Notes under the pieces: generated by a model
Told to the model about the DNA's origin: nothing
Database searches by the model: none
What the model saw: only the letters and a program-made list of their open reading frames with translations
In this document: in pieces, positions 45,210-56,782 of the stretch
Numbering within the stretch: the stretch's first letter is position 1
Layout of the letters: every line of letters begins with the position of its first letter
Assembly: GCA_947044405.1 (NCBI GenBank)
Contig: CAMRHE010000156.1
Coordinates: 4,341,001-4,405,000 of the forward strand
From: Leptodactylus fallax
Lineage: Eukaryota > Chordata > Amphibia > Anura > Leptodactylidae
Length of the DNA stretch: 64,000 bases
Reading direction: 5' to 3'
Made by a program: the position numbers and the translations under genes

Positions 45210-47869
45210 GGGATGTCAAGAAGTCAGCCGATGCGTCTACATTGGCTAACTTCCTGTATAGACTGCAATACATGTGTATACTCATGTATTGCAGTCTATA
45301 ATACTGAGCCAGGGTCAGAGCATCGCTGCCTCAGGTGTCCTTATAGGACAAGTAAAAAATGTAAAAAAAAGTTTTAAAAAAATAAAGTGTGTAAAAAAAA
45401 AAAAATTAATAAAGTTATAAAGCCCCCCCAAAATCCCTTTTCCTATATAAAATGAATTATATAAAAAAACCTAAAAATGAATAAAAACAACACATATTTG
45501 GTATCACCGCGTCCGTAACAACCTGTACAATAACACTGAAACAATATTTAATGTATATGGTGAACGTCGAAAAAAAAAAAAAAAATGGGAAAAAAAACAA
45601 TTTTTGGCTACCTCACTTACAAAAAAATACTATAAAAAGTGATCAAAAACTCATATATACTTCAAAACAATATCAATAAAAAGCACATGTCCTCCCGGAA
45701 AAATAAGCCCTAAACCAAGTCTGTCAACCGAAAAATAAAAATGTTACGCCTCTCAGGATATGGTGATGCAAAAACTGGATAAACTGATAAGCTGATAAAC
45801 TGTACACATAAGCTGGATTTATGTCCACAAATGGGTTTTTGTTCTGCAGAATTAATAACGCATAAAAAAAAATATAAATGAGGTATCGCCGTAATCGGAC
45901 CGACCTGCAGAATAAAGGTAACATGTTACTTATGCTGTACGCTGCACAACAATAAAATTAAAAGGTAAAAACCAATGCTAGAATTGATGTTTTTTTTTAT
46001 AGACACCCAAAAAAATGGTGTCATTAAAAAAACATATCATACCACAAAAAATCAGCCCTCATATGGCTACATCATCAGAAAAATAAAGAAAATATAGCTT
46101 GTACAATGTGAAGAAAAAAACCCCAAAAATCACCAAATCATTAGAACACAACTGGCTGTGGCAGGAAGGGAATGTATAAGCTGTGCAAGGGTATATCAGG
46201 GGACACTCCAATTTTAGATCTTACAAGGGAAAATAAACTAAAAGTGACCCCCAGAGTGACCCCCCCCAATCATAGGAGCTACTGGGGATATAGTAGGGAA
46301 TTTCGTGTTCCCCATGTACTCCGCACAGCTTACATATTCACTCTTCACCATCTGCTGTGCAGTCACGTCTGGGATACTAATGCTTATTACACCCCCCGAT
46401 AAATTCTTTGAGGGGTGCAGTTTTCAAAATGGGGTCACTCCCTAGGAGATTCCACTAATCTGGTACCTTATAGGCTCTGCAAACATGACATGGGGTCCAG
46501 ATACCAAACAACTGAATCTGCACTCCAAAAGCCACATAGTGCTCCTTCCCTTCTGTGCCCTGCTGTGTACCCAAACTGCAGTTTATACCCACATGTATGA
46601 CACTGGTGTACCCAGGATAACGTACTTAATGTCATATGTGGGTATAAACTGCTGTTTGGGCACAGAATGGAATGAGCGATATTTGGTTTTTGGCGCGCAG
46701 ATTTAGACAGTTTAGCTTTTGGACATCATGAAACACTTGCAGAGCTCCTGAAATGACAGTCAAGTGGAATCTCCTGACATGTGACCCCATTTTGAAAACT
46801 GCACCCCTGAAGGAATTTATCCAGGGGTACTGTGAGCATTTTTAACCTCCAAGTGTTGTATTAATTTATTCTCCAGAAATGAATACGCAACTGATTGTGA
46901 AAGGTGAAAATGGCAATTTTTCCAGAAATATGTAATTTCAATGCATAATACATTGTGCCCGGCTTGTATCAGATATGAACGCTCCAAAAGTTGTTGTGCC
47001 CGGGATAACCACTTAACAGTTTTTAGAGTGTTTGTGCCTGCTGACATAAGCTGGACACAAAATATCGGGCACTGAAATGGCGTATCTCTGGAAAAATTGC
47101 AATTTTCCCTTTTCATTATCAGCTGCGCATTCATTTATTGAAATTAAATGAATGCAAAACTTAAGGGTTAATAATGCTCGCTATTCAATTTGATAAATTC
47201 CTTCAGGGGTGTAGTTCCCAAAATGGGGTCAGAAGTCTGCGGATTCCACTTTACTGGCAATTCAGGGGTTCTGCAAAAGTGGCATGGTGTCCAAAAACCA
47301 AACTGTGCTTCAAAAACCAAAATAGCGCTCCTTCCCTTCTGTGCCCGGCTGTGCCCAAACAGCAGTTTATACCCACATATGACATTAAGTACGTTATCCT
47401 GGGTACACCAGTGTCATACATGTGGGCATAAACTGCAGTTTGGGTACACAGCAGGGGGCAGATGTGAAGGAGCGCTATGTGGCTTTTGGAGCATAGATTT
47501 AGATTGTTGGATTTTGGACACCATGTCATATTGGCAAAGACCCTAAAATTGCCTTAACAAAATGGGGTCACTTCTTGAGGAATTCCAATTTACTGGCACC
47601 TCTGGGGCTCTGCAAAAACAAGATGGCGTCCAGAAAGTCCCTTTTAATCTGTACTCCAAAAGCTAAAAAGTGCAGTGCTCCTTCCGTTCTGAGCCCAGCT
47701 GCATGCCCAAGCAGCAGTTTACACCCACATATATAATTTTTTTGTACCCAGGATAGCCCACTTAATAGTTTTAGGAGTGTATGTCTCTGATGACCCAAAG
47801 TGGGTACAACGTATTGGGCACCAAAATGGCATATTTATTTAAAAATTTCAATTTTCGCTTTGTACATTA

Positions 47870-49280
47870 ATTTTTGGGATATATTTTTAGTCTCAAAATG
47901 ATAATACCCCTTGATACATTCCTTGAGGAGTGTAGTTTCTAAAATGGGGTCACTTTTGAGGGGTTTACATTGTATTGATACTTTAGGGGCTCTGCAAATG
48001 CAATATGGTACCTGAAAACTATTCCAGCCACATCTGCCCTCCAAAAGCCAAATAGCGCTCTTTCCATTCTGAGCCCCACCATGTACCCATACAGCAGATT
48101 ACGACCACATATGGGACATTTCTGTGTTCAGGAGAAATTGTGTAACAAACTGTGTTTTTTTTTCTTCTTTATACCCTTGTAAAAATTAAAAATATGGCGC
48201 TAAATGGACGGTTTATTGGAAAAAAAAAGTAATTTTTAATTTTTACATCCCAATGTTAATAGAATCTGTGAAACAGCTGTAGGGTCAAAATGCTCACTAT
48301 GCACCTTGAGAAATTCCTTGAGGGGTGTAGTTTCCAAAATGGGGTAACTTTTTGGGAGTTTTCATTGTATTGGTACTTTACGGGCTCTGCAAATGCGACA
48401 TGGCACCTGAAAACTATTCCAGCAAAATCTTCTCTCCAAAAGCCAAATAGCGCTCTTTCTATTCTGAGCCCTGCCATGTACCCATACAGCAGATTACAAC
48501 CACATGGGGAGTATTCCTGTATTCAGGAGAAATTGTGTAACAAACTTTGGGGCACTTTTTCTTCTTTATCCTCTTGTGAAAATTAAAAATTTGGGGCTAA
48601 ATTGATGGTTTATTGGAAAGAAAGTAATTTTTCATTTTCTTGTCCCAATGTTAATAAAATCTCTGAAATGGCTGTGGGGTCAAAATGTTCACTATACCCC
48701 TTAATATATTCTGTGAGGGGTCTAGTTTCCAAAATGGGGTCACTTTGGGGGGTTTCCATTGTATTGGTACTTTAGGGGCTCTGCAAATGCGACACGGCAC
48801 CTGAAAACTATTCTAAATAACTATTATAAATCTGCCCTTCAAAAGCCAAATAGCGCTCTTTCTATTCAGAGCCCTGCCATGTACCCATACAGCAGATTAT
48901 GATCACAAATGGGGTATTGCCGTGTTCAGGACTAATTATTTATCAACCTGTGGGATGCTTTTTCTCCTTTAACCCCTTGTGAAAATGAAAACTTTGGGGA
49001 TAAAGTGATATTTTAGTAATTTTTCATTTACACATCCCAATGTTAATAAAATCTGTGAAACGGCTGTGGGGTCAAAATGCTCAGTATACCCCTTGATAAA
49101 TTCTGTCAGGGGTGTAGTTTCCAAAATGGGGTCACTTTTGGGTGGTTTCCAATGTATTGGTACTCTAGGGGCTCTGCAAATGAGACATGGTACCTGAAAA
49201 CTATTCCAGCAAAATCTGCTTTTCAAATGCCAAGTGTATTTTCTCCTTCAACTCTTTGTGAATGTGTTAATTTTAGGGAT
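47870..49280 (+). repeat. About four tandem units of roughly 390 bp in copy A
   Basis: The landmark TCAAAATG followed by a CCCCTTGATA-like string recurs near 47895, 48285, 48681 and 49073. Each unit also has TTTCCAAAATGGGGTCACTT, TATTGGTACTTTAGGGGCTC, GCACCTGAAAACTATTC and TAATAAAATCTGTGAAA. Confidence 0.85.
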
Positions 49281-49917
49281 AAATGAATATATTATTGGAT
49301 AAAAATGAAATGTCTAAATTTCACCTCCATATTGTTTTAATTCTTGTGAAATGCTTAAAGGGTTAACAAACTTCCCAAATGCTGTTTTGAATTATTTGAG
49401 GGGTGCAGTTTTGAAAATGGGGTCATTTATGGGGGTTTCTAATATATAGGTCTTTATAATCCCCTTTAGAACTGAAGTGGTCCCTAAAAAATGAGTTTGG
49501 GAAATTTTCTTGTAAATCTGGAAAATCGCTGTTACACTTGTAAACCTTCTAATATCCAAAATAAATTAAAGGACGGTTAAAAGATGATGCTGATATAAAG
49601 CAGAGATATGGTAGATAATATTTATTCATGTATTTTGGTGGTATGACTATCTGTCTGAAAAGCAGAGCATTTCACATTTTGAAAAATGCAATTTTTTTCC
49701 AAATTTCCCTCAAATTTCCTAATTTTTTATAAATAAATACAAAAATATTGATCAATGTTTACCACTAACATGAAGTACAATGTCTCATGAAAAAATAAAC
49801 TCAAAATCACTTGTGTAAGTTATAGCATCTCAAAGTTATTGCCGTATAAACATGTCAGTTTTGAAATATGAGGCCTGGTCCATAAGGTACTTTTAGGCCC
49901 GGTCCTTAACCGGTTAA

Positions 49918-50600
49918 GCAAGGAATCAAACTGAAAACGCCTCCTGCGCCACAGTGTGTGGGCAGAAGGTGGCGCAGAGACCCGAACAGGCAGAGACGTT
50001 ACAGAGCATTTGTGTCATGCCTTCAGCAATATATCATGTATTGATTGTAATAGCTCCATCTAGTGGCTGTTTGTGCAAATAGCAAATCATCATACAATTC
50101 CCTGTATGTCCCACTAGAGCTACTGTAGTTCCCACCTATGGCCTAATGACATCATCAAGTTAGCTCATCAGTGCCCATTTCACTTGGAACTTGCTGTTCA
50201 GCTAGCAGCATCCATTCCTATCCTCCTCGTCTAGACGTACAGTAGCATCGCTGGTATGTTCAATTTGCTACCCAGCACTATAGTTTGTGTTTATGCACAT
50301 TATTATGTTTGCATGTCTCCTGATGTAATTTCACAGCCCATAGTTACTATAGCTGGAGACCATGCTTGTTGTAGTTAGGACAGCACCACTCAGGAGCACA
50401 TGTACAGTTTATGTATATGGATGTTCCTCATCTCTGTACTACCATACTGTATACATCTTGTATTTCATGCATACGTCTGTGTATACATTGGTTTCTATTC
50501 TAGTGTGTTGCTACATGCTTGTATGCATTAGTAAATGCATTATCTTTCTGTTTCCCAGTTTCACCCTATCCTTGTAATATAAGTTAAAGTTTTTACTAGG
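49918..50600. other. No gene seen
   Basis: Unassigned. 50020-50190 has a wording (TAATAGCTCCATCTAGTGGC) that recurs in amphibian repeats as I remember them, but no ends can be set. Confidence 0.4.
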
Positions 50601-50619
50601 AGGGAGTTTAGCTGCATGT

Positions 50620-51270
50620 CGACTTATGCCTCACACATAAGGAGGACAGAACAATTTCTGATGCAAGGGTGTAATTGTGATGCAAGGCTGTAAGTATTGG
50701 CATAGGTTGAAGGAGAAGGCTTTGGAGGTATGAAGCCTACGTTAAAAATATATTAGAATGAGATCTTGTGGTTTGGTATGGATTTTCCTAAGAGCAGCCT
50801 GTGAGATATGCAATTTTCTGGAAGAAGCTTCTAGCAGAGGTTTAAAGACAAGATTAAGATATCCACCTAGCACTATGGCACCTTCTGCAAAAAAAAAAAA
50901 GTAAAGTATTGAGTAGCCATGAGATCTAGTTGGAGGTTGGGGCGTATAGGTTGGCTAATGTGTAGGTGGAATTTGCAATAGTGCCTATTAGAAATAGAAT
51001 TCTGCCATCAGCATTCCGGTGTTAGTACTGGAATTATATTGACTGGTGTATGGCTGTAGTCACTCCCCTTGAAAATAAAGAAGAGCTACTGTTATGGAAC
51101 CACTGGCAGAAATAGTTTTTAGGTCACTTAGGGAGTCTGTTTGTATTAGAATAAGTTTCTTGTACGAAAAAGATCTTAGTTTGCATTTTTCATATAATTA
51201 AGAGTAAACTATGACTTTTCTGTGGGGCATTAAGGTCCTGTATCTTGAAGGAATTAATATCAGCTGCCAT
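50620..51270 (-). pseudogene. L1 ORF2 endonuclease remnant
   Basis: Minus-strand reading, with stops: LNAPQKSHSLLLII, a KIFFVQET segment (the ILF-QETH box), SRGVTTAIHQS, then LIGTIANSTYTLANLYAPTS, and GAIVLGGYLNLV, which corresponds to the endonuclease GGDFN box with Asp lost. These are the standard APE-endonuclease landmarks of L1/Tx1 ORF2. Confidence 0.72.
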
Positions 51271-51899
51271 CATCTGCAGTAGTCTATATAGTTGTGGAGT
51301 TGTTGTGGAGTCGAAGAATCTAGGCGGGAGAGGTATTGAGGTAGAGGAGAGCAGGGAGGATAGTATTAGTATAAGGAGGAGTGGGAAGATAGAGAGGAGT
51401 ACAAAAAAACAAAGAACAGGTAAACAAGTGTATCTAATAATAAAATGATATGATATTGATAACCTGTGATGAGTCTTGAAAGTGTGCCTTGTCTGTCTCA
51501 GGTAAACCAAGTCAAGGCACTCTCAAACAAAGCATATAAACTATTGGGATTATGTCCCTCAAGAGGTAAGCTACAAATTGAGTAAATAGGAGGGGGAGGA
51601 TAAGTGAGAAAGCTTAATTTAATGAAGATGGGTTACCATCTATGGAGTTGGGAAAACAGTAGTCAACAGCAATGAAAAACATGAGAAATAGGCATAAACT
51701 ATCGACTAAACAACTGTTAAGAGATACTGGGAGTTGTGGGTGCTACAACACCTTTATATAGCAGCAGGCCGACTGAACACCAATTGACTTGAATAAGGTG
51801 GAAAAAAAAAAAAGATTCTGACAGGGTTCAATTTGAGGATAGGTGGTAAGGTGTAGTCAGGTGTAGGCATCCAGGCGAGGATATCAATACAGGAGATAT

Positions 51900-52110
51900 T
51901 CAAATTTTCCCAGATAGTGTCCAAGTCTGCTGGAGTGTGGATTGTGATGAGGCGGCAAAAGTAGACCGAACCAAATCCTGATAGAAGAAGAGAGTCGCAT
52001 CATCATATTTGATTTCACTCTTTTCTTTGGCCACTGACCAAATGTCTATAGTGTCCACATATGACAATAGGCCACAAATAACGTCTCTCAGCAGTGACGT
52101 AACTAAAGTC
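51900..52110 (-). pseudogene. L1 ORF1 C-terminal remnant
   Basis: The minus-strand frame reads RDVICGLLSYVDTIDIWSVA, KEKSEIKYDDATLFFYQDLV. It matches the RDVIC---Y---D-I---AR and LF-QDLSP segments of L1/Tx1 ORF1 proteins. The end after QDL is decayed. Confidence 0.72.
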
Positions 52111-52540
52111 TTATGGGCCACGGTGCAAACTTTGTCCCGTACCCCCTTCCCCCTCACTACAAAGTATTCTTGATAGTGATGGTTATGGGTGCTGCAGCAG
52201 TATCTCATATACTTGAAAGAGATAAAGCTTTAGTACCAATAACTGTAGTTGTCAAGAGCAGTGCAGCGCCCGGCATGTAAACAATACTGGAAGCTGTGCA
52301 CTGTGGGAAACTATTGATATGCAGGGTCCTAACAGCTTAAGAGACCTAAGAGATCAGTGGGGATCCAAAACCCAGGGCTCCTGCTGATCAACTCTTTGAA
52401 GATAATGTGGTGCTCTTGTGAGCGCCGTGATTCCTTCACTATTTACATTGCACAGTATCTGTTTTATAATCACCATGGGTTGTTATTACCATCTGTAATA
52501 ATAGTGAACAACTGCTATAAAACAGCGTGTTATGTGAATA
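52084..52540. repeat. hAT-derived repeat pieces
   Basis: GCAGTGACGTAACTAAAGTC near 52091 is the start of a frog hAT-type repeat whose ends read CAGTGACGTAAC. Near 52345-52400 a GATCAGTGGGGATCCAAAAC segment recalls another common repeat. No matching right end is visible, so the element is incomplete or mixed. Confidence 0.45.
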
Positions 52541-52544
52541 GTGA

Positions 52545-52738
52545 ATCGGGCCCACACAGTATGATATGCTCCAGAGTGGCCCCCACACAGTATAATTTGA
52601 TCCACAGTTACCCCCAAACAGTATAATATGCTCCATAGAAGCCCCCACACAGTATAATATGCTTCACAATGGCTCACACACAGTATAATATGCTGCACAG
52701 TGGCCCCCACACAGTATAATATGTTGCACAGTGGCGAG
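52545..52738. repeat. 31-bp minisatellite array 4 (diverged)
   Basis: About six units with consensus ACAGTATAATATGCTCCACA plus GTGGCCCCCAC. Length and wording match the complement of the unit at 1-217 and 25372-25625, with several fixed changes. Confidence 0.8.
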
Positions 52739-53659
52739 GAGACATCCAGTAGGATACTTGCTGCATTATACAGTGAAACAGCTCCTCCGCTGTGTGGCTC
52801 CTCTGATCCAGGGTCATTAATTGCAAAACCACATGGCAAAGCTTGGCCTTACACCCATGAAATGAGGGTGGAAGAGGAAGTAGAGGAGTGGAAGCGACAT
52901 CTTGCCCTGGTGAGGAGGATGGAGGAAGTGGATCCTCAGGAGGTGGATGGGTCTTGCATGGTTTCGGAACTAGGCCTGCACAATCGGAATGGAACTAGCA
53001 CCTGGCCTTGCTGCGTTTCTGGATTGTGGCTGCTACCGCTCAAAGCATTGACCCAGTGGACCATGAAAGCTATGTATTGTCCTTGTCCATAATTGCTGTT
53101 CCACATGTCGAAAGTGGCATGCACCTTTCCCCAGACTGATGTATGCCTACGTTCTCCAACACATCGCGATATAAAGCAGGGATAGCTTTCCTAGGGAAAT
53201 AATGCCAGCTAAGTTATCCTCCATCGAGTTTGAGCACATGCCATCAGTTGTTGAAACACTGTGGAATCTACTAAGTGGTAACAGTATTCACTGCATTGAC
53301 ATCAGGTCGGCCAGGTGCGAATAAAGTGCAACAACTGACGGATGACTGGGCACATATTGCTATCTCCAGGCCACACATTCCCTTATGAATGTGTGATGTT
53401 GGCGTGGAAGAGGAGGAGGAGGAAAAGGAGGAGAAACAGCTGGTGATAATGTTTATAACAACCATGTGCTAGTGCTACAGTTGGGAAAATAAGTATTTGA
53501 TACACTGGTGATTTTGAAAGTTTTCTGACCTACAAAGAATGGAGAGGTCTGTAATTTTTATCAAAAATCCAGAAAATCACATTGTATGATTTTTAAATAA
53601 TTAATGTGCATTTTATTGCATGAAATAAGTATTTGATACAATAGCAAAACAGAACTTAA

Positions 53660-54675
53660 TACTTGGCACAGAAACCTTTGTTTGCAATTACAGAGATCAG
53701 ACATTTCCTGTAGATCTTTACCAAGTTTACACACACTGCAGCAGGGATTTTGGCCCACTCCTCCAGACAGATCTTCTCCAGATCTTTCAGGTTTCGGGGC
53801 TATCGCTAGGCTACATTGAGTTTCAGCTCCCTCCAAAGATTTTCGATTGGGTTTAGGTCTGGAGACTGGCTAGGCCACTCCAGGACCTTGAAGTATTTCT
53901 TATGGAGCCACTGCTTAGTTGACCTGGCTGTGTGTTTTGGGTCATTGTCATGCTGGAAGACCCAGCCATAATCCATCTAAGTGAGGGAAGGAGGTTGTTG
54001 GCCAAAATCTTGCGATACATAGCCCCATCCATCCTCCCTTCAATACTTTGTAGTTGTCCTGTCCTATTTGCAGAAATCCACCTACATAGTATGATGCTTC
54101 CACCCCCATGCTTCACGGTCGTGACAGTGTTCTTGGGGTTGTACTCATCCTTCTTCTTCCTCTAAACACGACGAGAGGAGTTGATACCAAAAAGTTCTAT
54201 TTTGGTCTCATCTGATCACAAGACCTTCTTCCATGCCTCCTCTGGATCATCCAGATGGTCATTGGTGAACTTCAAATGGGCCTGGACATGTGTTGGCGTG
54301 AGCAGCGGGACCTTGCGTGCCCAGCAGGATTTTAATCCATGACGGCATAGTGTGTTACTAACGGTAATATTGGAGACTGTGGTCCCTGCTCTCCTCAGGG
54401 TATTGACCAGGTCCTCCCATGTAGTTCTTGGCTGAGTCATGAACTTTATCAGAATCATTCTTCCCCCACGAGGTGAGATCTTGCATGGAGCTCCAGACCA
54501 AGGAAGATTGACATTCATCTTGTGTCTCTTCCATTTTGAAATAATTGTGCCAACAATTGTTGCCTTTTCACCAAGCTTGCTTGCCTATTGTCCTGTAGCC
54601 CATCCCAACCTTGTGCAGGGCTACAATTTTATCCCTGGTGTCCTTAGACTCTCTTTGGTCTTGGCCATGGTGAAG
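53660..54675 (-). pseudogene. Tc1 transposase pseudogene 5
   Basis: Minus-strand reading starts near 54670 and is broken by several shifts. Landmarks: [72 protein letters not shown] before the first catalytic Asp region, then [20 protein letters not shown] and [16 protein letters not shown]. The later DNDPKHT and PDLNPIE boxes lie in other frames near 53940 and 53860. It belongs to a Tc1 group distinct from copies 1-4. Confidence 0.85.
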
Positions 54676-54934
54676 AGGTTGGAGTGTGATTGACTGAGTG
54701 TGTGGACAAGTGTCTTTTATACGGGTAATGAGTTCAAACAGGTGTAATTAATACAGGTAATGAGTGCAGAGTAGGAAAAGCTAACAGGTCTGTGAGAGAC
54801 AGAATTCTTGCTGGTTGGCAGGTGATCAAATACTTATTTCATGCAATAAAATGCTAATTAACTATTTAAAAATCATACAATGTGATTTTCTGGATTTTTT
54901 TAGATTCTGTCTCTCACTGTTGAAGTGTACCTAT

Positions 54935-55510
54935 TAGATATGAGCGAAGTATTCAAAAATTCGATTTGGCAACTTTGCCGAATTTTCCGATACAATTCTA
55001 TTCAATCCAAATTACATCGCAGTGAATCGCGTTATAAAAACAGCTATTTATTGGCTGCAGAGAGCCGGGGGGGGGGGGCGGAAAAATGGCAGAACCCCTT
55101 GGATCTCACGGTCATGTTTGACTACAGCATCCAAGGTGTTAAAAACCCCTATCGGTTATGGAGCAGGGTGTTACCTGTCAGTTACAGCTAACACCCTGCT
55201 CCATAACCGATTGGGGGTTTTAATTTAACACCTTGGATGCAGTGGTCAACCATGCCACAGGAGCTCACGAATGGGTTAAAGGGCTGTGACATCACAGGGC
55301 TGGCTGCTGATTGGCTGCTCGCATGGCATTGTGGGTGATCCCGCTTTCCCAGAGTTCCTTTCCCCATATCCGAACATGTACAGCAGCCATTTTGAACAAA
55401 ATGTGATTCGTTACCACGAAATGTGAGGAAATTCGGATTTGATGCGGATTGAATATTTCCTGAAATTCGGATCTAATTCCACTTTGTTAGCTTCGATTCG
55501 CTCATCTCTA
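54935..55510. mobile_element. hAT-type MITE with ATGAGCGAA ends and a palindromic core
   Basis: The 8-bp duplication GTACCTAT lies at 54927-54934 and 55511-55518. Ends are TAGATATGAGCGAA and the complement of TTCGCTCATCTCTA. The centre (about 55088-55258) is a fold-back with arms of about 80 bp around TCAGTTACAGCTAACACC. The core wording (CATCCAAGGTGTTAA, ACACCCTGCTCCATAAC) is shared with the head of the large TTAA element at 56520-56650. Confidence 0.88.
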
Positions 55511-56129
55511 GTACCTATGATAAAAATTATAGACCTCTATATTCTTTGTAGGTGGGAAAACTTCCAAAATCACCAGTGTATCAAATGCTTATTTTCCCCA
55601 GTATACATGTAGATGTGGCTTCCTAACATGAAGATAACGGGAAGGAAGAGGAGAACAGCTTTACTCACTTGCTCTGCCAGCGCTGCTGTCAAGTCTATTT
55701 TTCCAAATAAGAGAGCAATGCCTTTTCATGTGAAGACATAGAGATGTCATTACTACATTTTTTCCTGCACGGCCACAGCTAAGTTTCTGCTTGCAGAACT
55801 TGCACATTGTCATGGATTTATCATTTGAGAGGTTCCCCTAGGTCTTCCCTGGGCAGGCTTTTTGGATGTTGGGCCTTTGCAATGGCTGGAATTACTATCA
55901 ACACTGCCACCACCCTCTTCATTTGATGTCACCTTTTCGCCCTGATCCAGTTGCCAGGTCCTATCCGTAAGAGAATTATTATCGGTACCTTGTTGAGCAG
56001 CTTCTACACTTACCAAAGATGCCTTGCTTATTCTGCATTGCAGCTCTTCAGATCTTTATGAAAATCAGTGTTTTATTCTTAAGAAATTTAGCTGAAAAAA
56101 GCTTTGGGGTGAGTCTTCTCTTGCTTCCC

Positions 56130-56400
56130 CCCCGCACTGCTTGAGTGACGTCTTCCAATTTGTTACACTTTGTCTGCAGTTAGGGACCATTATCTAGAGC
56201 AGAGAGTGAATCTCTTGCAGGAGAAGATACGGTTGCCAGGTCCCAAAAGCCCTTTTCACCTAATTTGCATACAAACAAAAGATTTTCATGAAAATGGAAC
56301 TGCATTGCAGAATAAAAAATACATCTTTGGTAGGTGTAGAAGCCGCTCTACAAGGTACTGTCATTAGTTTTATACTGATTTTCCTGCTGACAGACTCCCT
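56130..56400. repeat. MITE related to the 16355-16758 family (right end)
   Basis: Ends with CTGCTGACAGACTCCCTTTAA, the end wording of the element at 16355-16758. The left end is less clear. It abuts the TTAA of copy B without any gap. Confidence 0.55.
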
Positions 56401-56604
56401 TTAACCCCTTAACGACATTGGACGTACTATTACGTCCTGTGCGCTTGGTACTTAGCGCAACAGGGTGTACTAATACGCCCTGGGGCGGCCGCCCGCTCAC
56501 TATCTGAGCGGGCGGCATCGGAACCGGGTGTTAGCTGTAACTGACAGCTAACACCCTGCTCCATATCCCCCGGTCGGAACTGAGTTCCGATCCGAGGTTT
56601 TAAC

Positions 56605-56646
56605 CCCTTGGATGCCGCGGTCAAACATGACCGCGGCATCCAAGGG
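56605..56646. repeat. Perfect 19-bp hairpin in the head of copy B
   Basis: CCCTTGGATGCCGCGGTCA, loop AACA, then the exact complement. Copy A has an imperfect version near 44987-45028, and the MITE at 54935-55510 has related arms. Confidence 0.9.
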
Positions 56647-56764
56647 TTTCCGCTATGTTGCCGCTCCAATCGGCACCCCCCGCGGCGAGATCGGGGGGAT
56701 GCCGATACCTATAACCTGAAGCCCGGGGTCTGCTCAGTGACCCCAGGCTGCCTGGATCCCCCAC

Positions 56765-56782
56765 TACCTGGTTGATCCTGCC
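56765..56782 (+). other. 18-nt identity to the 5' end of eukaryotic 18S rRNA (copy B)
   Basis: Same string as at 45192-45209, in the same place relative to the element head. Flanking bases (GAGACC) do not continue the rRNA. Confidence 0.75.

Larger units (their letters stand above)
44985..49913 (+). mobile_element. Large TTAA-element family, copy A (left end truncated)
   Basis: Runs parallel to copy B (56405-61616). The right end CCGGTCCTTAACCGG meets TTAA at 49914-49917. The left terminus seen in copy B (CCCCTTAACGACATTGGAC) is missing; similarity begins near 44987 with the hairpin TGCAGTGGTCAAACATGACC. In order: a GC-rich head, an AT-rich segment (45340-46140), two inverted pairs of units centred near 46610 and 47395, about four direct units of about 390 bp (47870-49280), and an AT-rich tail. 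No protein domain is recognisable. Confidence 0.82.
50600..52120 (-). mobile_element. L1/Tx1-type LINE 5' half, minus strand
   Basis: On the minus strand, from high to low coordinates: the C-terminal part of ORF1 (52100-51900), a spacer, then the N-terminal endonuclease of ORF2 (about 51270-50600). The 3' two thirds are absent. There are several stops. The order and orientation fit one element. Confidence 0.75.
53478..55601 (-). mobile_element. Tc1-like transposon 5, itself split by a hAT MITE
   Basis: TA lies at 53476-53477 and 55602-55603. The left end CAGTTGGGAAAATAAGTATT and the complement of the right end (CTGGGGAAAATAAGCATTTG) match apart from small changes. Inverted repeats include AATCACATTGTATGATTTTT on one side and its complement on the other. 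Without the 576-bp MITE the element is 1.54 kb, normal for Tc1. Confidence 0.92.
52750..56016 (-). pseudogene. BED-finger hAT transposase pseudogene, split by a Tc1
   Basis: The N-terminal part is at 56016-55604 (minus): an acidic low-complexity region (TSNEEGGGSVDSNSSH), then after a shift a BED-type zinc finger with MCKFCKQKLSCGRAGKN and LCLHMKRHC (C-x2-C and H-x3-H-like pairs). The Tc1 (53478-55601) interrupts it at a TA. Reading resumes below 53475: KAIPALYRDVLENVG, then VHATFDMWNSNYGQGQYIAF and MVHWVNAL. This corresponds to the hAT core start, where the first catalytic Asp lies in T-DMW. The C-terminal dimerisation part is not found. Many stops and shifts; dead. Confidence 0.75.

Noticed and set aside
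53271..53465. Ser-rich minus-strand frame
   Set aside because: It is the translation of a GGA-rich low-complexity stretch inside the hAT pseudogene.
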